From the NCBI RefSeq assembly GCF_049116215.1, contig NZ_JAGDZB010000001.1, forward strand, positions 496,001 to 560,000: DNA of 64,000 bases, read 5' to 3'. The DNA comes from Shimia sp049116215. GTDB taxonomy: Bacteria; Pseudomonadota; Alphaproteobacteria; Rhodobacterales; Rhodobacteraceae. Below the pieces are notes generated by a model, which was not told where the DNA came from, searched no databases, and saw only the letters and a list, made by a program, of their open reading frames with translations. Shown here piece by piece: positions 26,185 to 35,376 of the stretch (its first letter is position 1; every line of letters starts with the position of its first letter). The position numbers were made by a program, and so were the translations under genes.

Positions 26185-27522
26185 TCAAGCTCTGCCTTTC
26201 CAGGGCACCAGATATTTCTCGGCCCAGCGCATCAACATATCGATGCCAAAGCCGATGATCCCGATGAGGATAATGCCCATCAAAACGATGTCGGTGTCCT
26301 GAAACTTAGATGCGGCCACAATCATCTTACCCACACCTTTTTCCGCCGCGACAAGCTCTGCGGCCACAACCGTGCCCCAACAGACCCCCATCGCAACCCG
26401 CGCTGCGGTGAAAATTTCCGGCAATGAGTTCGGAATGATCACATGACGCAGGATCTGCTTTTTGCTTGCCCCCAAAGAATAGGCTGCGTGCACTTTGGTG
26501 ATGTTCACCCCGGACACACCAGAGCGTGCGCCAATCGCCATGATCCACAGTGCAGCAAGGAACAGCAGGATGATTTTACCCTGTTCGCCAATCCCGGCCC
26601 AAATGATCACCAACGGAATCAACGCCAACGGTGGCACCGGGCGCATGAATTCCACAATTGGATCAAACCAACCACGGAACCAATTGGACAGCCCCATGGC
26701 ATACCCCAGCGGAATACCAACCGCCGCACCCAACGCAAAACCGACAATCACGCGGAACAAGGAATAGCTCAGGTGCTCTGCCAATGTGACGTTCTGATAT
26801 CCCTCCTGGCTCACCGAAATCAGGCGTTTCCAAACACTTTCCGGTGCGGGCAGCCAGATGTTCTCCATCTGCCAGCCTTTGGAAGGTTCAAAGTTCAGCG
26901 TGCCTTTGTCGGTCAAAGCCACACGGCCAAAGCCAACTTCGACATCGGTATCCCGATCAATCGGTTGCCCGTCCACAGCAATGACCTTGGCACCGCCCTT
27001 ACGGGTCACCTCATCATTGGCATCCCAGCGCAGCAGTTTTGACCGGTAAGCTTGCACCACAAGGGCATCATCTTTGGCAAGCCCGTCATTCTCCGCAACA
27101 ACAGGCGCCTCAGGTTTTTCGCCTGCTGTGTGCACCAGAACATTGACCGTCGCATCCGCCTTTTGGCCGTCTTCGGCTTCCAAAGTGTAGGTGAAGCTTG
27201 CTTCCCCGACAAAAGGCCCAGGTGCGTGCAGGAATTTGGGCAACAACGATGATCCGGTAAAGGCGCCCCAAATCACAAAGATCAGCACAATGGATATCAC
27301 CGAGGCCGCCTTGTTGGAGATAACCGCGCTTTCATCCCCAAATGTCACTGTTTTCAGCGACGTGTAATCCTGCGCCGCCGTAAGGCGATGCTTGACCTGC
27401 GTATAGAGGAAAGAGGCCAAAAGTATCAGCCCCACGTAAAGGGCCACATACGGCAGCGCGCCCACCACGGAGATCAAAAGCGTTATCAGCTCACCACCAA
27501 GATCAGCAAAAATCTGTCCCAT
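26185..27522 (-). CDS. tauC: Taurine ABC transporter permease (TauC-like, extended)
   Basis: 445 residues; an ordinary TauC/SsuC is about 270. The last ~215 residues are the usual permease core (SYSLFRVIVGFALGAAVG; the EAA loop with AAYSLGASKKQILRHVIIP). In front of it are two extra membrane segments (about 15-40 and 75-95) and, between 100 and 215, a soluble segment rich in Asp/Glu/Lys that would lie in the periplasm (FTYTLEAEDGQKADATV; AKVIAVDGQPIDRDTDVEV). Similar long TauC proteins occur in other roseobacters as far as I recall. Starts 1 bp after the tauB stop. Confidence 0.88.
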   Translation of the reverse strand: MGQIFADLGGELITLLISVVGALPYVALYVGLILLASFLYTQVKHRLTAAQDYTSLKTVTFGDESAVISNKAASVISIVLIFVIWGAFTGSSLLPKFLHAPGPFVGEASFTYTLEAEDGQKADATVNVLVHTAGEKPEAPVVAENDGLAKDDALVVQAYRSKLLRWDANDEVTRKGGAKVIAVDGQPIDRDTDVEVGFGRVALTDKGTLNFEPSKGWQMENIWLPAPESVWKRLISVSQEGYQNVTLAEHLSYSLFRVIVGFALGAAVGIPLGYAMGLSNWFRGWFDPIVEFMRPVPPLALIPLVIIWAGIGEQGKIILLFLAALWIMAIGARSGVSGVNITKVHAAYSLGASKKQILRHVIIPNSLPEIFTAARVAMGVCWGTVVAAELVAAEKGVGKMIVAASKFQDTDIVLMGIILIGIIGFGIDMLMRWAEKYLVPWKGRA

Positions 27523-27523
27523 C

Positions 27524-28360
27524 TTATGCGCTCTCCTCAGTGCGGCCCATGATCTCTTCTTCCATGTTCCAAATCATGTTGAGGATCTCTTCGCGGGTTG
27601 GCGCATAGTCGGGGTGTTTCTTCACCTCCCGCAAATCCGCACCCACGCCCATATCTGCAAACGGCAATCGGTATTCTTTGTGGATACGTCCCGGTCGTGG
27701 CGCCATCACCAACAGCCGTTCGCCCAGTAAAAGCGCCTCTTCCACCGAGTGGGTGATCAGAATGATGGTCTTGCCGGTTTCTTTCCAAAGCTTGAGCACA
27801 AGGCTCTGCATCTTCTCACGGGTCAACGCGTCCAGCGCCCCCAGCGGTTCATCCATCAGAATCACGTCCGGATCATTGGCCAAGCATCGCGCCAGCGCCA
27901 CACGCTGCTGCATCCCGCCAGACAGCTCATAAACCATCTTTTCCTTGAAGTCTTGCAAGCCCACCACGTCGAGTAGATGATCCACAATCTCGGCGCTCTC
28001 CGACTTGGGCATGCCCTTCATATCAGGTCCAAACCGCACATTGTCGCGCACAGACATCCACTCAAACAGAGCACCCTGTTGGAACACCATGCCACGCTCA
28101 GCATCCGGCCCAAACACTTGGTGACCGTTCAACACGATCCGCCCTTCCGTCGGCGCCAAAAACCCAGCCACAATGTTCAACAAGGTGGTTTTGCCGCAGC
28201 CCGAAGGCCCCAGCACGCTCAACAATTCACCTTGCTTGAGATCAAGGCTCACGTCCTTTAACGCCTGCACGTGGCTGCCGTTTGGCAGGTCAAAGCGCAT
28301 GGACAGGTTTTCGATGGATAAACCCCGGTCCGACGTGTCTTTTTCTGATGTTACACTCAT
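27524..28360 (-). CDS. tauB: Taurine ABC transporter ATP-binding protein
   Basis: 278 residues. ABC ATPase of the nitrate/sulfonate/taurine group: Walker A GPSGCGKTT (about residue 62), Q-loop FQQGALFEWMSV, signature ELSGGMQQRVALARCL, Walker B VILMDEPLGALD and ITHSVEEALLL. Drives taurine import with TauA and TauC. ATG at 28360 with AGGGACC upstream is preferred over a longer frame to 28474. In the order tauA-tauB-tauC on the minus strand, divergent from tpa. Confidence 0.92.
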   Translation of the reverse strand: MSVTSEKDTSDRGLSIENLSMRFDLPNGSHVQALKDVSLDLKQGELLSVLGPSGCGKTTLLNIVAGFLAPTEGRIVLNGHQVFGPDAERGMVFQQGALFEWMSVRDNVRFGPDMKGMPKSESAEIVDHLLDVVGLQDFKEKMVYELSGGMQQRVALARCLANDPDVILMDEPLGALDALTREKMQSLVLKLWKETGKTIILITHSVEEALLLGERLLVMAPRPGRIHKEYRLPFADMGVGADLREVKKHPDYAPTREEILNMIWNMEEEIMGRTEESA

Positions 28361-28484
28361 GGTCCCTATCTGACGTTGGGCATCGCCCCCGCGACGCACG
28401 GCGGTTATCCCGCCTGTTCTCATTGGGAAGTCATTGAAAACAAAGCCCACACCCAAAGGCGCAGGCTTTGTCATTCTTTAGATC

Positions 28485-29483
28485 TTACATGCCTTTAGCA
28501 GCATCCAGCGGGCCGGTGTTTACCGCGCCGTCATAGCTGTCCAATGCGCTTGGGATCGACCCCGCGCCAACAAACACGCCCGCAACACCTTTCATGAAGT
28601 CCTGCGCCGTTCCACCCAGCCAGGAGCCGCTGAGCTGCTCATCCACGGTTGGGAATTTGAAGGTCGCAAGTGTGGAGGCTGTATCTTCCTCTGTCATGCC
28701 TGCATCTTTGGCAATCACAGGCAGCATTTTCGCCTGATTGTCTTTGTCTGCCCACATGGCGTTGGCTTCGGCTGTCACGGCGAGGAACTTGGCCAACATC
28801 TCGCCTTCTTCGGCAATATATGAGGCGGGCGCTGTGGTGGCGTCAAACACCAGAATGCCGAGCTCTTCTTTCTCCGCTCCGGTCAAAAGCACGTTGCCAT
28901 GCTCGGTCATGCGACGCAGCGCGCCACCCCAACCACAGGCCATGTCCAGCGATCCCTGTGCCAGCGCCGCAGCACCTTCCGCAGGCGCCATGTCCACCAC
29001 TTCCATGGAGGCCACATCCACACCGAAGTGGTTCATTTGGCTCAGGAAACCATAGTGCGCCGCTGTGCCCAAAGGCACCGCCACTTTCTTGCCGGCCAGC
29101 TCACCCGCGCTGTCTTTGTCGATCTCCAGACCGGCTGCCACAACACAGTTGTCGTTGTCGGAATAGCTAACAGCCACATCCACAATTTGGATGTCCTGAC
29201 CCGCGGAGGCCGCAACCACAAACGGTGGCACACCCTGGCTCACGGAAATCTGCACGTCTCCCGAGGCCATGGCTGCGCTCATCGCGGTGCCGGTGTCAAA
29301 GCTCACCCAATTGATTTTGGTGCCCATGGCTTCTTCATACATGCCGGTCTGCTTGGCGTATTGGAACGGCATTGGCCATTCCAGGAAGTAGGCAACCGTT
29401 ATCTCATCGGCCATTGCCGCCTGCGCTCCCAGCAACATAGCGGTCGAGGCCGCCGCGCCCATCAGCGTCGTTTTCAAGCTCAT
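28485..29483 (-). CDS. tauA: Taurine-binding periplasmic protein
   Basis: 332 residues with a Sec signal (LKTTLMGAAASTAMLLGAQA, cleavage near AMADE) and a NMT1/SsuA-type binding domain: ITVAYFLEWPMPFQYAKQTG, FDTGTAMSAAMASGDVQIS, VAVPLGTAAHYGFL and MACGWGGALRRM. Captures taurine for TauBC. Start at 29483 is set by GGGAGA upstream. First gene of tauABC; shares a 404-bp regulatory gap with the divergent tpa. Confidence 0.92.
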   Translation of the reverse strand: MSLKTTLMGAAASTAMLLGAQAAMADEITVAYFLEWPMPFQYAKQTGMYEEAMGTKINWVSFDTGTAMSAAMASGDVQISVSQGVPPFVVAASAGQDIQIVDVAVSYSDNDNCVVAAGLEIDKDSAGELAGKKVAVPLGTAAHYGFLSQMNHFGVDVASMEVVDMAPAEGAAALAQGSLDMACGWGGALRRMTEHGNVLLTGAEKEELGILVFDATTAPASYIAEEGEMLAKFLAVTAEANAMWADKDNQAKMLPVIAKDAGMTEEDTASTLATFKFPTVDEQLSGSWLGGTAQDFMKGVAGVFVGAGSIPSALDSYDGAVNTGPLDAAKGM

Positions 29484-29666
29484 AATTATTTCTCCCGTTG
29501 TCGATTCTGGCGCGAAAATCGTACCGGGGTCGTCGGGCCTTGAGCCTCTTTTTTGATCACCGGCAATGCGCGTCCTCCCTGAGGGGAGCGGAAATTTCGG
29601 CACCGATCAATGTTTTTTTCAGCAATTCACCGTCACGAACCTGTGTTTTTACCCATGCAAAAAAAT

Positions 29667-29779
29667 TTGACCACTTGGTATAAATCGTTATAAATTAGGG
29701 CTTTGAAGCCATACCCACCACTTTTATGGCGCAGGCCGTCAGGATACTGGCCTTACACAGGCAAATCTTCTGGCCCTAT
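29667..29779. promoter_or_regulatory. tpa/tauA control region with paired TauR-like boxes
   Basis: Within the 404-bp gap between tauA and tpa: direct repeats CTGGCCTTAC (29747-29756) and CTGGCCCTAT (29770-29779), start to start 23 bp. They resemble the CTGGACYTAA repeats reported for TauR of Rhodobacter capsulatus. Upstream, TTGACC (29667-29672) and TATAAA (29689-29694), 16 bp apart, look like a sigma-70-type promoter pointing to tpa. The remaining gap is A/T-rich without a gene. Confidence 0.65.
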
Positions 29780-29887
29780 AAACCTGCTTGAAAAAGTCGC
29801 GAGGATGGATTGGAAATCACCACTACGGGCGCAATTCGCACCCAGCAAACAACCCAAAGCAGATTAAACACTAGGGAGACTCGCGCC

Positions 29888-31288
29888 ATGGATGGCACAT
29901 TGAAAGACAACGACCTCAGCCATGTCGTGAACGCAGACAAAGCCCACGTCTGGCATCATCTGGTGCAGCACAAGCCGTTCGAAACAAACGATCCTCGCAT
30001 CATCATCGAGGGCAAAGGTATGCGCGTGTGGGACCAAAACGGCAAAGAGTACATCGACGCTGTCTCAGGCGCAGTCTGGACCGTAAACGTCGGCTATGGC
30101 CGCGAGCGCATTGCCAATGCTGTGCACGCCAACCTGATGAAGATGTGCTACTTCGCCAACGCCGCAGGCAACGTGCCAGGTGCGCTCTATGCTGAGAAGC
30201 TGATTGAAAAAATGCCCGGCATGAGCCGCGTATACTACTGCAACTCCGGCTCAGAAGCGAATGAGAAAGCTTTCAAACTGATCCGCCAGATTGCCCATAA
30301 GAAGTACGGCGGCAAGAAAACCAAAATTCTCTACCGCGACCGCGACTACCACGGCTCCACCTTGGCCGCGATGTCCGCCGGGGGACAGGACGAACGCAAC
30401 ATGCAATACGGCCCGTTCGCGCCAGACTTCGTGCGTGTGCCACATTGCATGGAGTACCGCAAAGACGAGTTGGGGCTCGGCCATCTGTCTGGACGGGAGT
30501 TCGGAATCGCTGCTGCAAATCAGATCGAAGAGGTGATTCTGCGTGAAGGCGCAGACACCGTCGGCGCCCTCTGCCTTGAGCCCGTGACCGCAGGCGGTGG
30601 TGTGATCACCCCACCCGAAGGCTACTGGGACCGCGTGCAGGAGATCTGCAAACAGTACAACATCCTGCTGCATATCGACGAAGTGGTGTGTGGCATTGGC
30701 CGCACCGGCACCGAATGGTTTGGCTATCAGCACTACGGCATCAAACCTGACTTCGTGACCATGGCCAAAGGTGTGGCCTCCGGCTACGCAGCGATCTCCT
30801 GCATGGTCACCACCGAAGAAGTCTTCGAGATGTTCAAGTCTGACCCGTCTGACAAGCTGGATCACTTCCGCGACATCTCCACGTTTGGCGGCTGCACCGC
30901 CGGCCCTGCCGCAGCGCTGGAAAACATGGCGATCATTGAAGAAGAAGGCCTGCTGGAAAATTGCACCGCCATGGGCGAGCGCATGATGGGCAACCTTCAA
31001 GCTCTGATGGAGAAGCACGAGGTCATCGGCGACGTGCGCGGCAAAGGACTGTTCCTTGGCTGTGAGCTTGTAAAAGACCGCGAGACCAAGGAACCTGTGG
31101 ACGAAGCCGACATCGCCGCCATTGTTGGCGATTGCGGTGCACAGGGTGTGATCATCGGTGCGGCCAACCGCTCGGTGCCGGGCCGCAACAACGTGATCGC
31201 TTTCTCTCCGGCACTGATCGCCACCGCAGATGACATCGACGCCATCACCAATGCGGTCGACAACGCGCTGACCAAAGTGTTTGGCTAA
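29888..31288 (+). CDS. tpa: Taurine-pyruvate aminotransferase
   Basis: 466 residues, class III PLP aminotransferase. Converts taurine plus pyruvate to sulfoacetaldehyde plus alanine. Seen: SGAVWTVNVGYGRERIA, YYCNSGSEANEKAFKL, RDYHGSTLAAMSAGGQ, LEPVTAGGGVITPP, LLHIDEVVCGIGRTGTEWFG and the PLP lysine in VTMAKGVASGY (Lys294). Identity as Tpa rests on the match with known Tpa proteins and on the xsc, pta and tauABC neighbours. Start ATG follows agggaga. The alanine dehydrogenase that usually regenerates pyruvate is not in the window. Confidence 0.93.
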   Translation: MDGTLKDNDLSHVVNADKAHVWHHLVQHKPFETNDPRIIIEGKGMRVWDQNGKEYIDAVSGAVWTVNVGYGRERIANAVHANLMKMCYFANAAGNVPGALYAEKLIEKMPGMSRVYYCNSGSEANEKAFKLIRQIAHKKYGGKKTKILYRDRDYHGSTLAAMSAGGQDERNMQYGPFAPDFVRVPHCMEYRKDELGLGHLSGREFGIAAANQIEEVILREGADTVGALCLEPVTAGGGVITPPEGYWDRVQEICKQYNILLHIDEVVCGIGRTGTEWFGYQHYGIKPDFVTMAKGVASGYAAISCMVTTEEVFEMFKSDPSDKLDHFRDISTFGGCTAGPAAALENMAIIEEEGLLENCTAMGERMMGNLQALMEKHEVIGDVRGKGLFLGCELVKDRETKEPVDEADIAAIVGDCGAQGVIIGAANRSVPGRNNVIAFSPALIATADDIDAITNAVDNALTKVFG

Positions 31289-31306
31289 AACAAAACTGCA
31301 ACGTCA

Positions 31307-31364
31307 GGTGACGGTGTCCTCCCGCCGTCACCCCGCGCCGCTTGCCCCACGGGGCGGGTGGCGC
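31307..31364 (+). terminator. Two hairpins after tpa
   Basis: GGTGACGG/CCGTCACC (31307-31314 with 31325-31332) and directly after it GCGCC..GCCCC-ACG..GGGGC..GGCGC (31335-31364), followed by ttgcttttg. The second could be a partial terminator or attenuator that lowers expression of the acetyltransferase gene relative to tpa. Confidence 0.5.
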
Positions 31365-31387
31365 TTGCTTTTGTGAAAGGGAAATCC

Positions 31388-31972
31388 ATGTGGCCCGCCC
31401 CAATCTCATTGACCGGCACTCATGTGTCATTGACGCCTCTGTCACAGGATCACGCCAACGACTTGGCCGAAGCCTCCGCTGATGGGGATCTCTCCGCGCT
31501 GTGGTACACAATGGTGCCCGCACCAAAAGATGTCCCCGCCAACATTGATGCGCGGAACGCCACGCCCGGCATGACACCCTTTGCCATTCTCGACCCAACA
31601 GGCAAAGCTGTGGGAATGACCACCTACATGAACGCCGACGCAGCCAACCGGCGGGTGGAAATCGGGTCAACTTGGTATCGCACTTCGGTCCAGCGCAGCC
31701 CGATGAACACAGAATGCAAACTGCTGATGCTGCGCCACGCCTTTGAGGATCTGGACTGCATCGCCGTAGAGTTCCGCACTCACTTTCTGAACCAACAATC
31801 GCGTCGTGCAATTGAACGTCTCGGCGCGAAGTTCGACGGCGTTCTGCGCAATCACATGATCATGGCCAACGGCACGTTGCGCGACACTGCCGTCTATTCG
31901 ATTTGCCAACACGAATGGCCGGCCATGTGCGCAAATCTTGAGCACAAACTGGCGCGCATGGCCCAATTGTGA
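31388..31972 (+). CDS. GNAT-family N-acetyltransferase
   Basis: 194 residues of the RimJ/RimL-like GNAT type (ISLTGTHVSLTPLSQDHAND at the start; VEIGSTWYRTSVQRSPMNTECKLLM and RTHFLNQQSRRAIERLGA near the acetyl-CoA site). Transfers an acetyl group from acetyl-CoA to an unknown amine or protein N-terminus. ATG at 31388 follows AAAGGGAAA. It sits between tpa and tauR, which hints at a role around taurine or its products, but no substrate is readable. Confidence 0.85.
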   Translation: MWPAPISLTGTHVSLTPLSQDHANDLAEASADGDLSALWYTMVPAPKDVPANIDARNATPGMTPFAILDPTGKAVGMTTYMNADAANRRVEIGSTWYRTSVQRSPMNTECKLLMLRHAFEDLDCIAVEFRTHFLNQQSRRAIERLGAKFDGVLRNHMIMANGTLRDTAVYSICQHEWPAMCANLEHKLARMAQL

Positions 31973-32002
31973 AAGTCCAGTTTACAGCCGCAATAAGTCC
32001 AG
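31971..32002 (-). promoter_or_regulatory. Paired TauR-like boxes before tauR
   Basis: GAAAGTCCAG (31971-31980) and ATAAGTCCAG (31993-32002) are, on the minus strand, CTGGACTTTC and CTGGACTTAT, 22 bp apart. The second matches nine of ten bases of the published R. capsulatus TauR motif CTGGACYTAA. They lie 15-46 bp before the tauR ATG and reach into the GNAT stop codon, so TauR probably regulates itself. Confidence 0.7.
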
Positions 32003-32016
32003 TATAGCCTCCCCCA

Positions 32017-33477
32017 ATGGCCATATCTGTCGAAACCTTCTTCCTCGCGCCCGGCTTTCAAGGCACGCTACAGGCGCAAATCCAGCAATTGATCGCCGAA
32101 GGCATCCTGTCCGGCCGCTTCCGTCGCGGCGAAAAACTACCGTCGTCACGCAAATTGGCCACCCACCTCGGCGTGTCTCGCATCACGGTCACACTCGCCT
32201 ACACTGAACTGTTGGCCAACGATTACCTGACCTCGCGTGGCCGCTCCGGCTACTATGTCAGTGAAAACGCGCCGGTCCCGCCATCCTTTGATCCGCCCAA
32301 ACCCCGTGAAGACCGCATCGATTGGACCCGCGCCTTGGGGCGTCGCTTCACAGGCGGCGACACACCGAACAAACCCAAGGATTGGGCCAACTACCGTTAT
32401 CCCTTTGTTTACGGGCAAACCGATCCCAGCCTGTTTGACCACGCCAATTGGCGGCTGTGCGCGCTGCAGGCCTTGGGGCAAAAAGACTTCACTGCACTCA
32501 CCTCTGATTACTACGACCAGGATGATCCAGAACTTGTCGAATTCATTGCGCGCAACACGCTCCCGCGCCGCGGCATCATCGCCCGCCCCGAAGAAATCCT
32601 GATCACACTAGGCGCTCAAAACGCGCTCTGGATTGCCGCGCAAATCCTGCTCACACAGCGTCGCACCGCCGCCATCGAAAACCCCTGCTACCACGCCTTG
32701 CGCGACATCCTGAACCAATCCCGCTGTCATGTGGACGCCATCAACGTGGACCGCGATGGACTTAACCCCGCGCTGATCCGGTCCGAAGCTGACGTTATCT
32801 TCACCACGCCTAGCCACCAATGCCCTACAACGGCCACCATGCCGATGGCCCGCCGTCACGCATTGCTGGAACGCGCCCGTGAGATTGACGCGCTGGTGGT
32901 CGAAGATGACTACGAGTTTGAAATGTCCTTTTTGGACGCGCCCTCTCCGGCCTTGAAATCGCTCGATACAGAAGGCCGCGTGATTTATGTCGGAAGCTTC
33001 TCAAAATCGCTGTTTCCTGGCCTGCGCCTTGGGTATCTCGTCGGCTCGGAAGCCTTCATTCGCGAGGCCCGCGCCCTGCGCGCCTCTGTCATTCGCCACC
33101 CCCCCGGCCACATTCAGCGCACCGCCGCCTATTTCCTTTCGCTGGGCCACTACGACGCCCTCATCCGCCGCATCCGCGAGGCCCTCAAGGCCCGCCGCGC
33201 CGTCATGCAGGACGCCATTGATCAATCAGGCCTGACCGTTGCCGGAAAAGGCGCCTTCGGCGGCTCATCCTTTTGGATGCAGGCCGGCGCAAACGTCGAC
33301 ACCGAAATCCTGGCAGAAGAGCTCAAATCCGAGGGCGTTCTCATCGAACCGGGCCATTCGTTCTTCACCAATGAAACACCGCCAAAGAACTTCTACCGCC
33401 TTGGCTATTCCTCGATTCCTTCCGAACGTATCCCCGAAGGTGTGGCCCGCATCGCCCGCACGCTTGGACACAGCTAA
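32017..33477 (+). CDS. tauR: MocR/GntR-family regulator of taurine metabolism
   Basis: 486 residues. N-terminal GntR winged helix (residues about 17-80: IAEGILSGRFRRGEKLPSSR, THLGVSRITVTLAY) joined to an aminotransferase-like domain (about 110-480) with EDDYEFEM and YVGSFSKSLFPGLRLGYLVG, where the lysine would hold PLP. This is the MocR architecture of TauR, which activates taurine genes in R. capsulatus. Its position inside the tau cluster and the paired boxes before tpa, xsc and tauR support the name. Confidence 0.9.
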   Translation: MAISVETFFLAPGFQGTLQAQIQQLIAEGILSGRFRRGEKLPSSRKLATHLGVSRITVTLAYTELLANDYLTSRGRSGYYVSENAPVPPSFDPPKPREDRIDWTRALGRRFTGGDTPNKPKDWANYRYPFVYGQTDPSLFDHANWRLCALQALGQKDFTALTSDYYDQDDPELVEFIARNTLPRRGIIARPEEILITLGAQNALWIAAQILLTQRRTAAIENPCYHALRDILNQSRCHVDAINVDRDGLNPALIRSEADVIFTTPSHQCPTTATMPMARRHALLERAREIDALVVEDDYEFEMSFLDAPSPALKSLDTEGRVIYVGSFSKSLFPGLRLGYLVGSEAFIREARALRASVIRHPPGHIQRTAAYFLSLGHYDALIRRIREALKARRAVMQDAIDQSGLTVAGKGAFGGSSFWMQAGANVDTEILAEELKSEGVLIEPGHSFFTNETPPKNFYRLGYSSIPSERIPEGVARIARTLGHS

Positions 33478-33478
33478 A

Positions 33479-33511
33479 CTGGACACATTCGGCCAATCCA
33501 TCTGGCCCTAA
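33479..33511 (+). promoter_or_regulatory. Paired TauR-like boxes before xsc
   Basis: CTGGACACAT (33479-33488) and CTGGCCCTAA (33502-33511), start to start 23 bp, the same spacing as before tpa. They lie 80-112 bp before the xsc ATG. The first box overlaps the tauR stop codon region. Confidence 0.62.
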
Positions 33512-33590
33512 CGTCAGATTGCCGCAGTTCGTACTTTCCTTGCAAAAGGAACGCCTACCGAAAGAGTCGGCGCAGCATGGAGTTTGCCTC

Positions 33591-35372
33591 ATGAAAATGA
33601 CCACCGAAGAAGCCTTTGTAAAAGTGCTTCAGCGCCACGGCATCGAGCATGCCTTTGGAATCATTGGCTCCGCCATGATGCCCATCTCCGATCTCTTCCC
33701 CAAAGCGGGAATCATGTTCTGGGACTGCGCCCACGAAGGCTCTGCTGGCATGATGAGCGACGGCTACACCCGCGCCACCGGCAAAATGTCGATGATGATC
33801 GCGCAAAACGGCCCCGGCATCACCAACTTTGTGACCGCCGTGAAAACCGCTTACTGGAACCACACCCCGCTGCTGCTGGTGACCCCACAGGCCGCCAACA
33901 AGACCATCGGCCAGGGTGGTTTCCAGGAAGTTGAACAGATGAAACTGTTTGAGGACATGGTGGCCTATCAAGAAGAAGTGCGTGACCCCTCTCGTGTGGC
34001 CGAAGTTCTCACCCGCGTGATCAGCCAAGCCAAGCGCCTCTGCGGCCCGGCTCAACTAAATATCCCACGTGACTTCTGGACCCAGGTGGTCGATATTGAG
34101 ATCCCTGAGCCCATCGCATTTGAAGCCTCCTCTGGCGGAACAAATTCCGTGGCGGACGCTGCTGCTCTACTGTCCTCCGCCAAGAACCCAGTGATCCTGA
34201 ACGGCGCAGGCACAGTGCTGTCCGAAGGTGGCATTCCAGCCTCCATCGCGCTTGCCGAACGCCTCGATGCGCCGGTTTGCGTGGGCTATCAGCACAACGA
34301 CGCCTTCCCGGGCAACCATCCGCTGTTTGCAGGCCCGCTGGGCTACAACGGCTCCAAAGCAGGCATGGAACTCATCAAAGAGGCTGACGTTGTTCTGGCC
34401 CTTGGCACCCGCCTGAACCCTTTCTCGACCCTGCCCGGCTACGGCATGGAGTACTGGCCAGCAGATGCCAAAATCATCCAGGTCGACATCAACCCCAACC
34501 GCATTGGCCTGACCAAGAAGGTCGAAGTGGGCATCGTGGGTGACGCCGCCAAAGTGGCCACTGGCATTTTGGAGCAGCTTGCAGACACCGCAGGTGATGC
34601 AGGCCGCGAGGAACGCAAAGCCCGCATTTCCAAAACCAAATCCGCCTGGGCACAGCAACTGTCATCCATGGACCACGAGGACGACGATCCAGGCACAACC
34701 TGGAACGAACGCGCCCGCGCTGACAAGCCAGACTGGATGTCTCCACGCATGGCCTGGCGTGCGATCCAATCCGCCCTGCCACGCGAAGCCATCATCAGCT
34801 CCGACATCGGCAACAACTGCGCTATCGGCAACGCCTACCCCTCTTTCGAGGAAGGCCGCAAATACCTCGCTCCCGGCCTGTTTGGCCCTTGTGGCTACGG
34901 TCTGCCGGCTATCGTCGGCGCCAAAATCGGCCAGCCAGACGTGCCGGTCTGCGGCTTTGCCGGCGACGGCGCCTTTGGCATCGCGGTAAACGAACTGACC
35001 GCCATCGGTCGCGGCGAATGGCCTGCGGTGACCCAAATCGTCTTCCGCAACTACCAGTGGGGTGCGGAAAAGCGGAACTCCACTCTGTGGTTTGACGACA
35101 ACTTCGTCGGCACTGAACTCGACACCCAAGTGTCCTATGCTGGCATTGCCCAAGCTTGTGGTCTGGAAGGTGTTGTGGCCCGCAACATGGACGAATTGAC
35201 CGCAGCGCTGAACAAAGCCATCGACGATCAGATGAACCATGGCAAAACCACTTTGATCGAAGCCATGATCAACCAGGAACTGGGTGAACCTTTCCGTCGC
35301 GACGCGATGAAAAAGCCTGTTTCCGTGGCCGGTATCGACGCGGCTGACATGGTCAAACAGACCGGAAGCTGA
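33591..35372 (+). CDS. xsc: Sulfoacetaldehyde acetyltransferase
   Basis: 593 residues, thiamine-diphosphate enzyme of the acetolactate synthase superfamily. Converts sulfoacetaldehyde and phosphate to acetyl phosphate and sulfite. N-terminal domain with FGIIGSAMMPISDLFPKAG and the catalytic Glu region CAHEGSAGMMSDGYTRATG; C-terminal cofactor domain with GDGAFGIAVNELTAIGR and FRNYQWGAEKRNSTLWF. Length and these blocks fit Xsc. ATG at 33591 has GGAG upstream. The pta gene starts 4 bp after its stop. Confidence 0.95.
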   Translation: MKMTTEEAFVKVLQRHGIEHAFGIIGSAMMPISDLFPKAGIMFWDCAHEGSAGMMSDGYTRATGKMSMMIAQNGPGITNFVTAVKTAYWNHTPLLLVTPQAANKTIGQGGFQEVEQMKLFEDMVAYQEEVRDPSRVAEVLTRVISQAKRLCGPAQLNIPRDFWTQVVDIEIPEPIAFEASSGGTNSVADAAALLSSAKNPVILNGAGTVLSEGGIPASIALAERLDAPVCVGYQHNDAFPGNHPLFAGPLGYNGSKAGMELIKEADVVLALGTRLNPFSTLPGYGMEYWPADAKIIQVDINPNRIGLTKKVEVGIVGDAAKVATGILEQLADTAGDAGREERKARISKTKSAWAQQLSSMDHEDDDPGTTWNERARADKPDWMSPRMAWRAIQSALPREAIISSDIGNNCAIGNAYPSFEEGRKYLAPGLFGPCGYGLPAIVGAKIGQPDVPVCGFAGDGAFGIAVNELTAIGRGEWPAVTQIVFRNYQWGAEKRNSTLWFDDNFVGTELDTQVSYAGIAQACGLEGVVARNMDELTAALNKAIDDQMNHGKTTLIEAMINQELGEPFRRDAMKKPVSVAGIDAADMVKQTGS

Positions 35373-35376
35373 CCCA

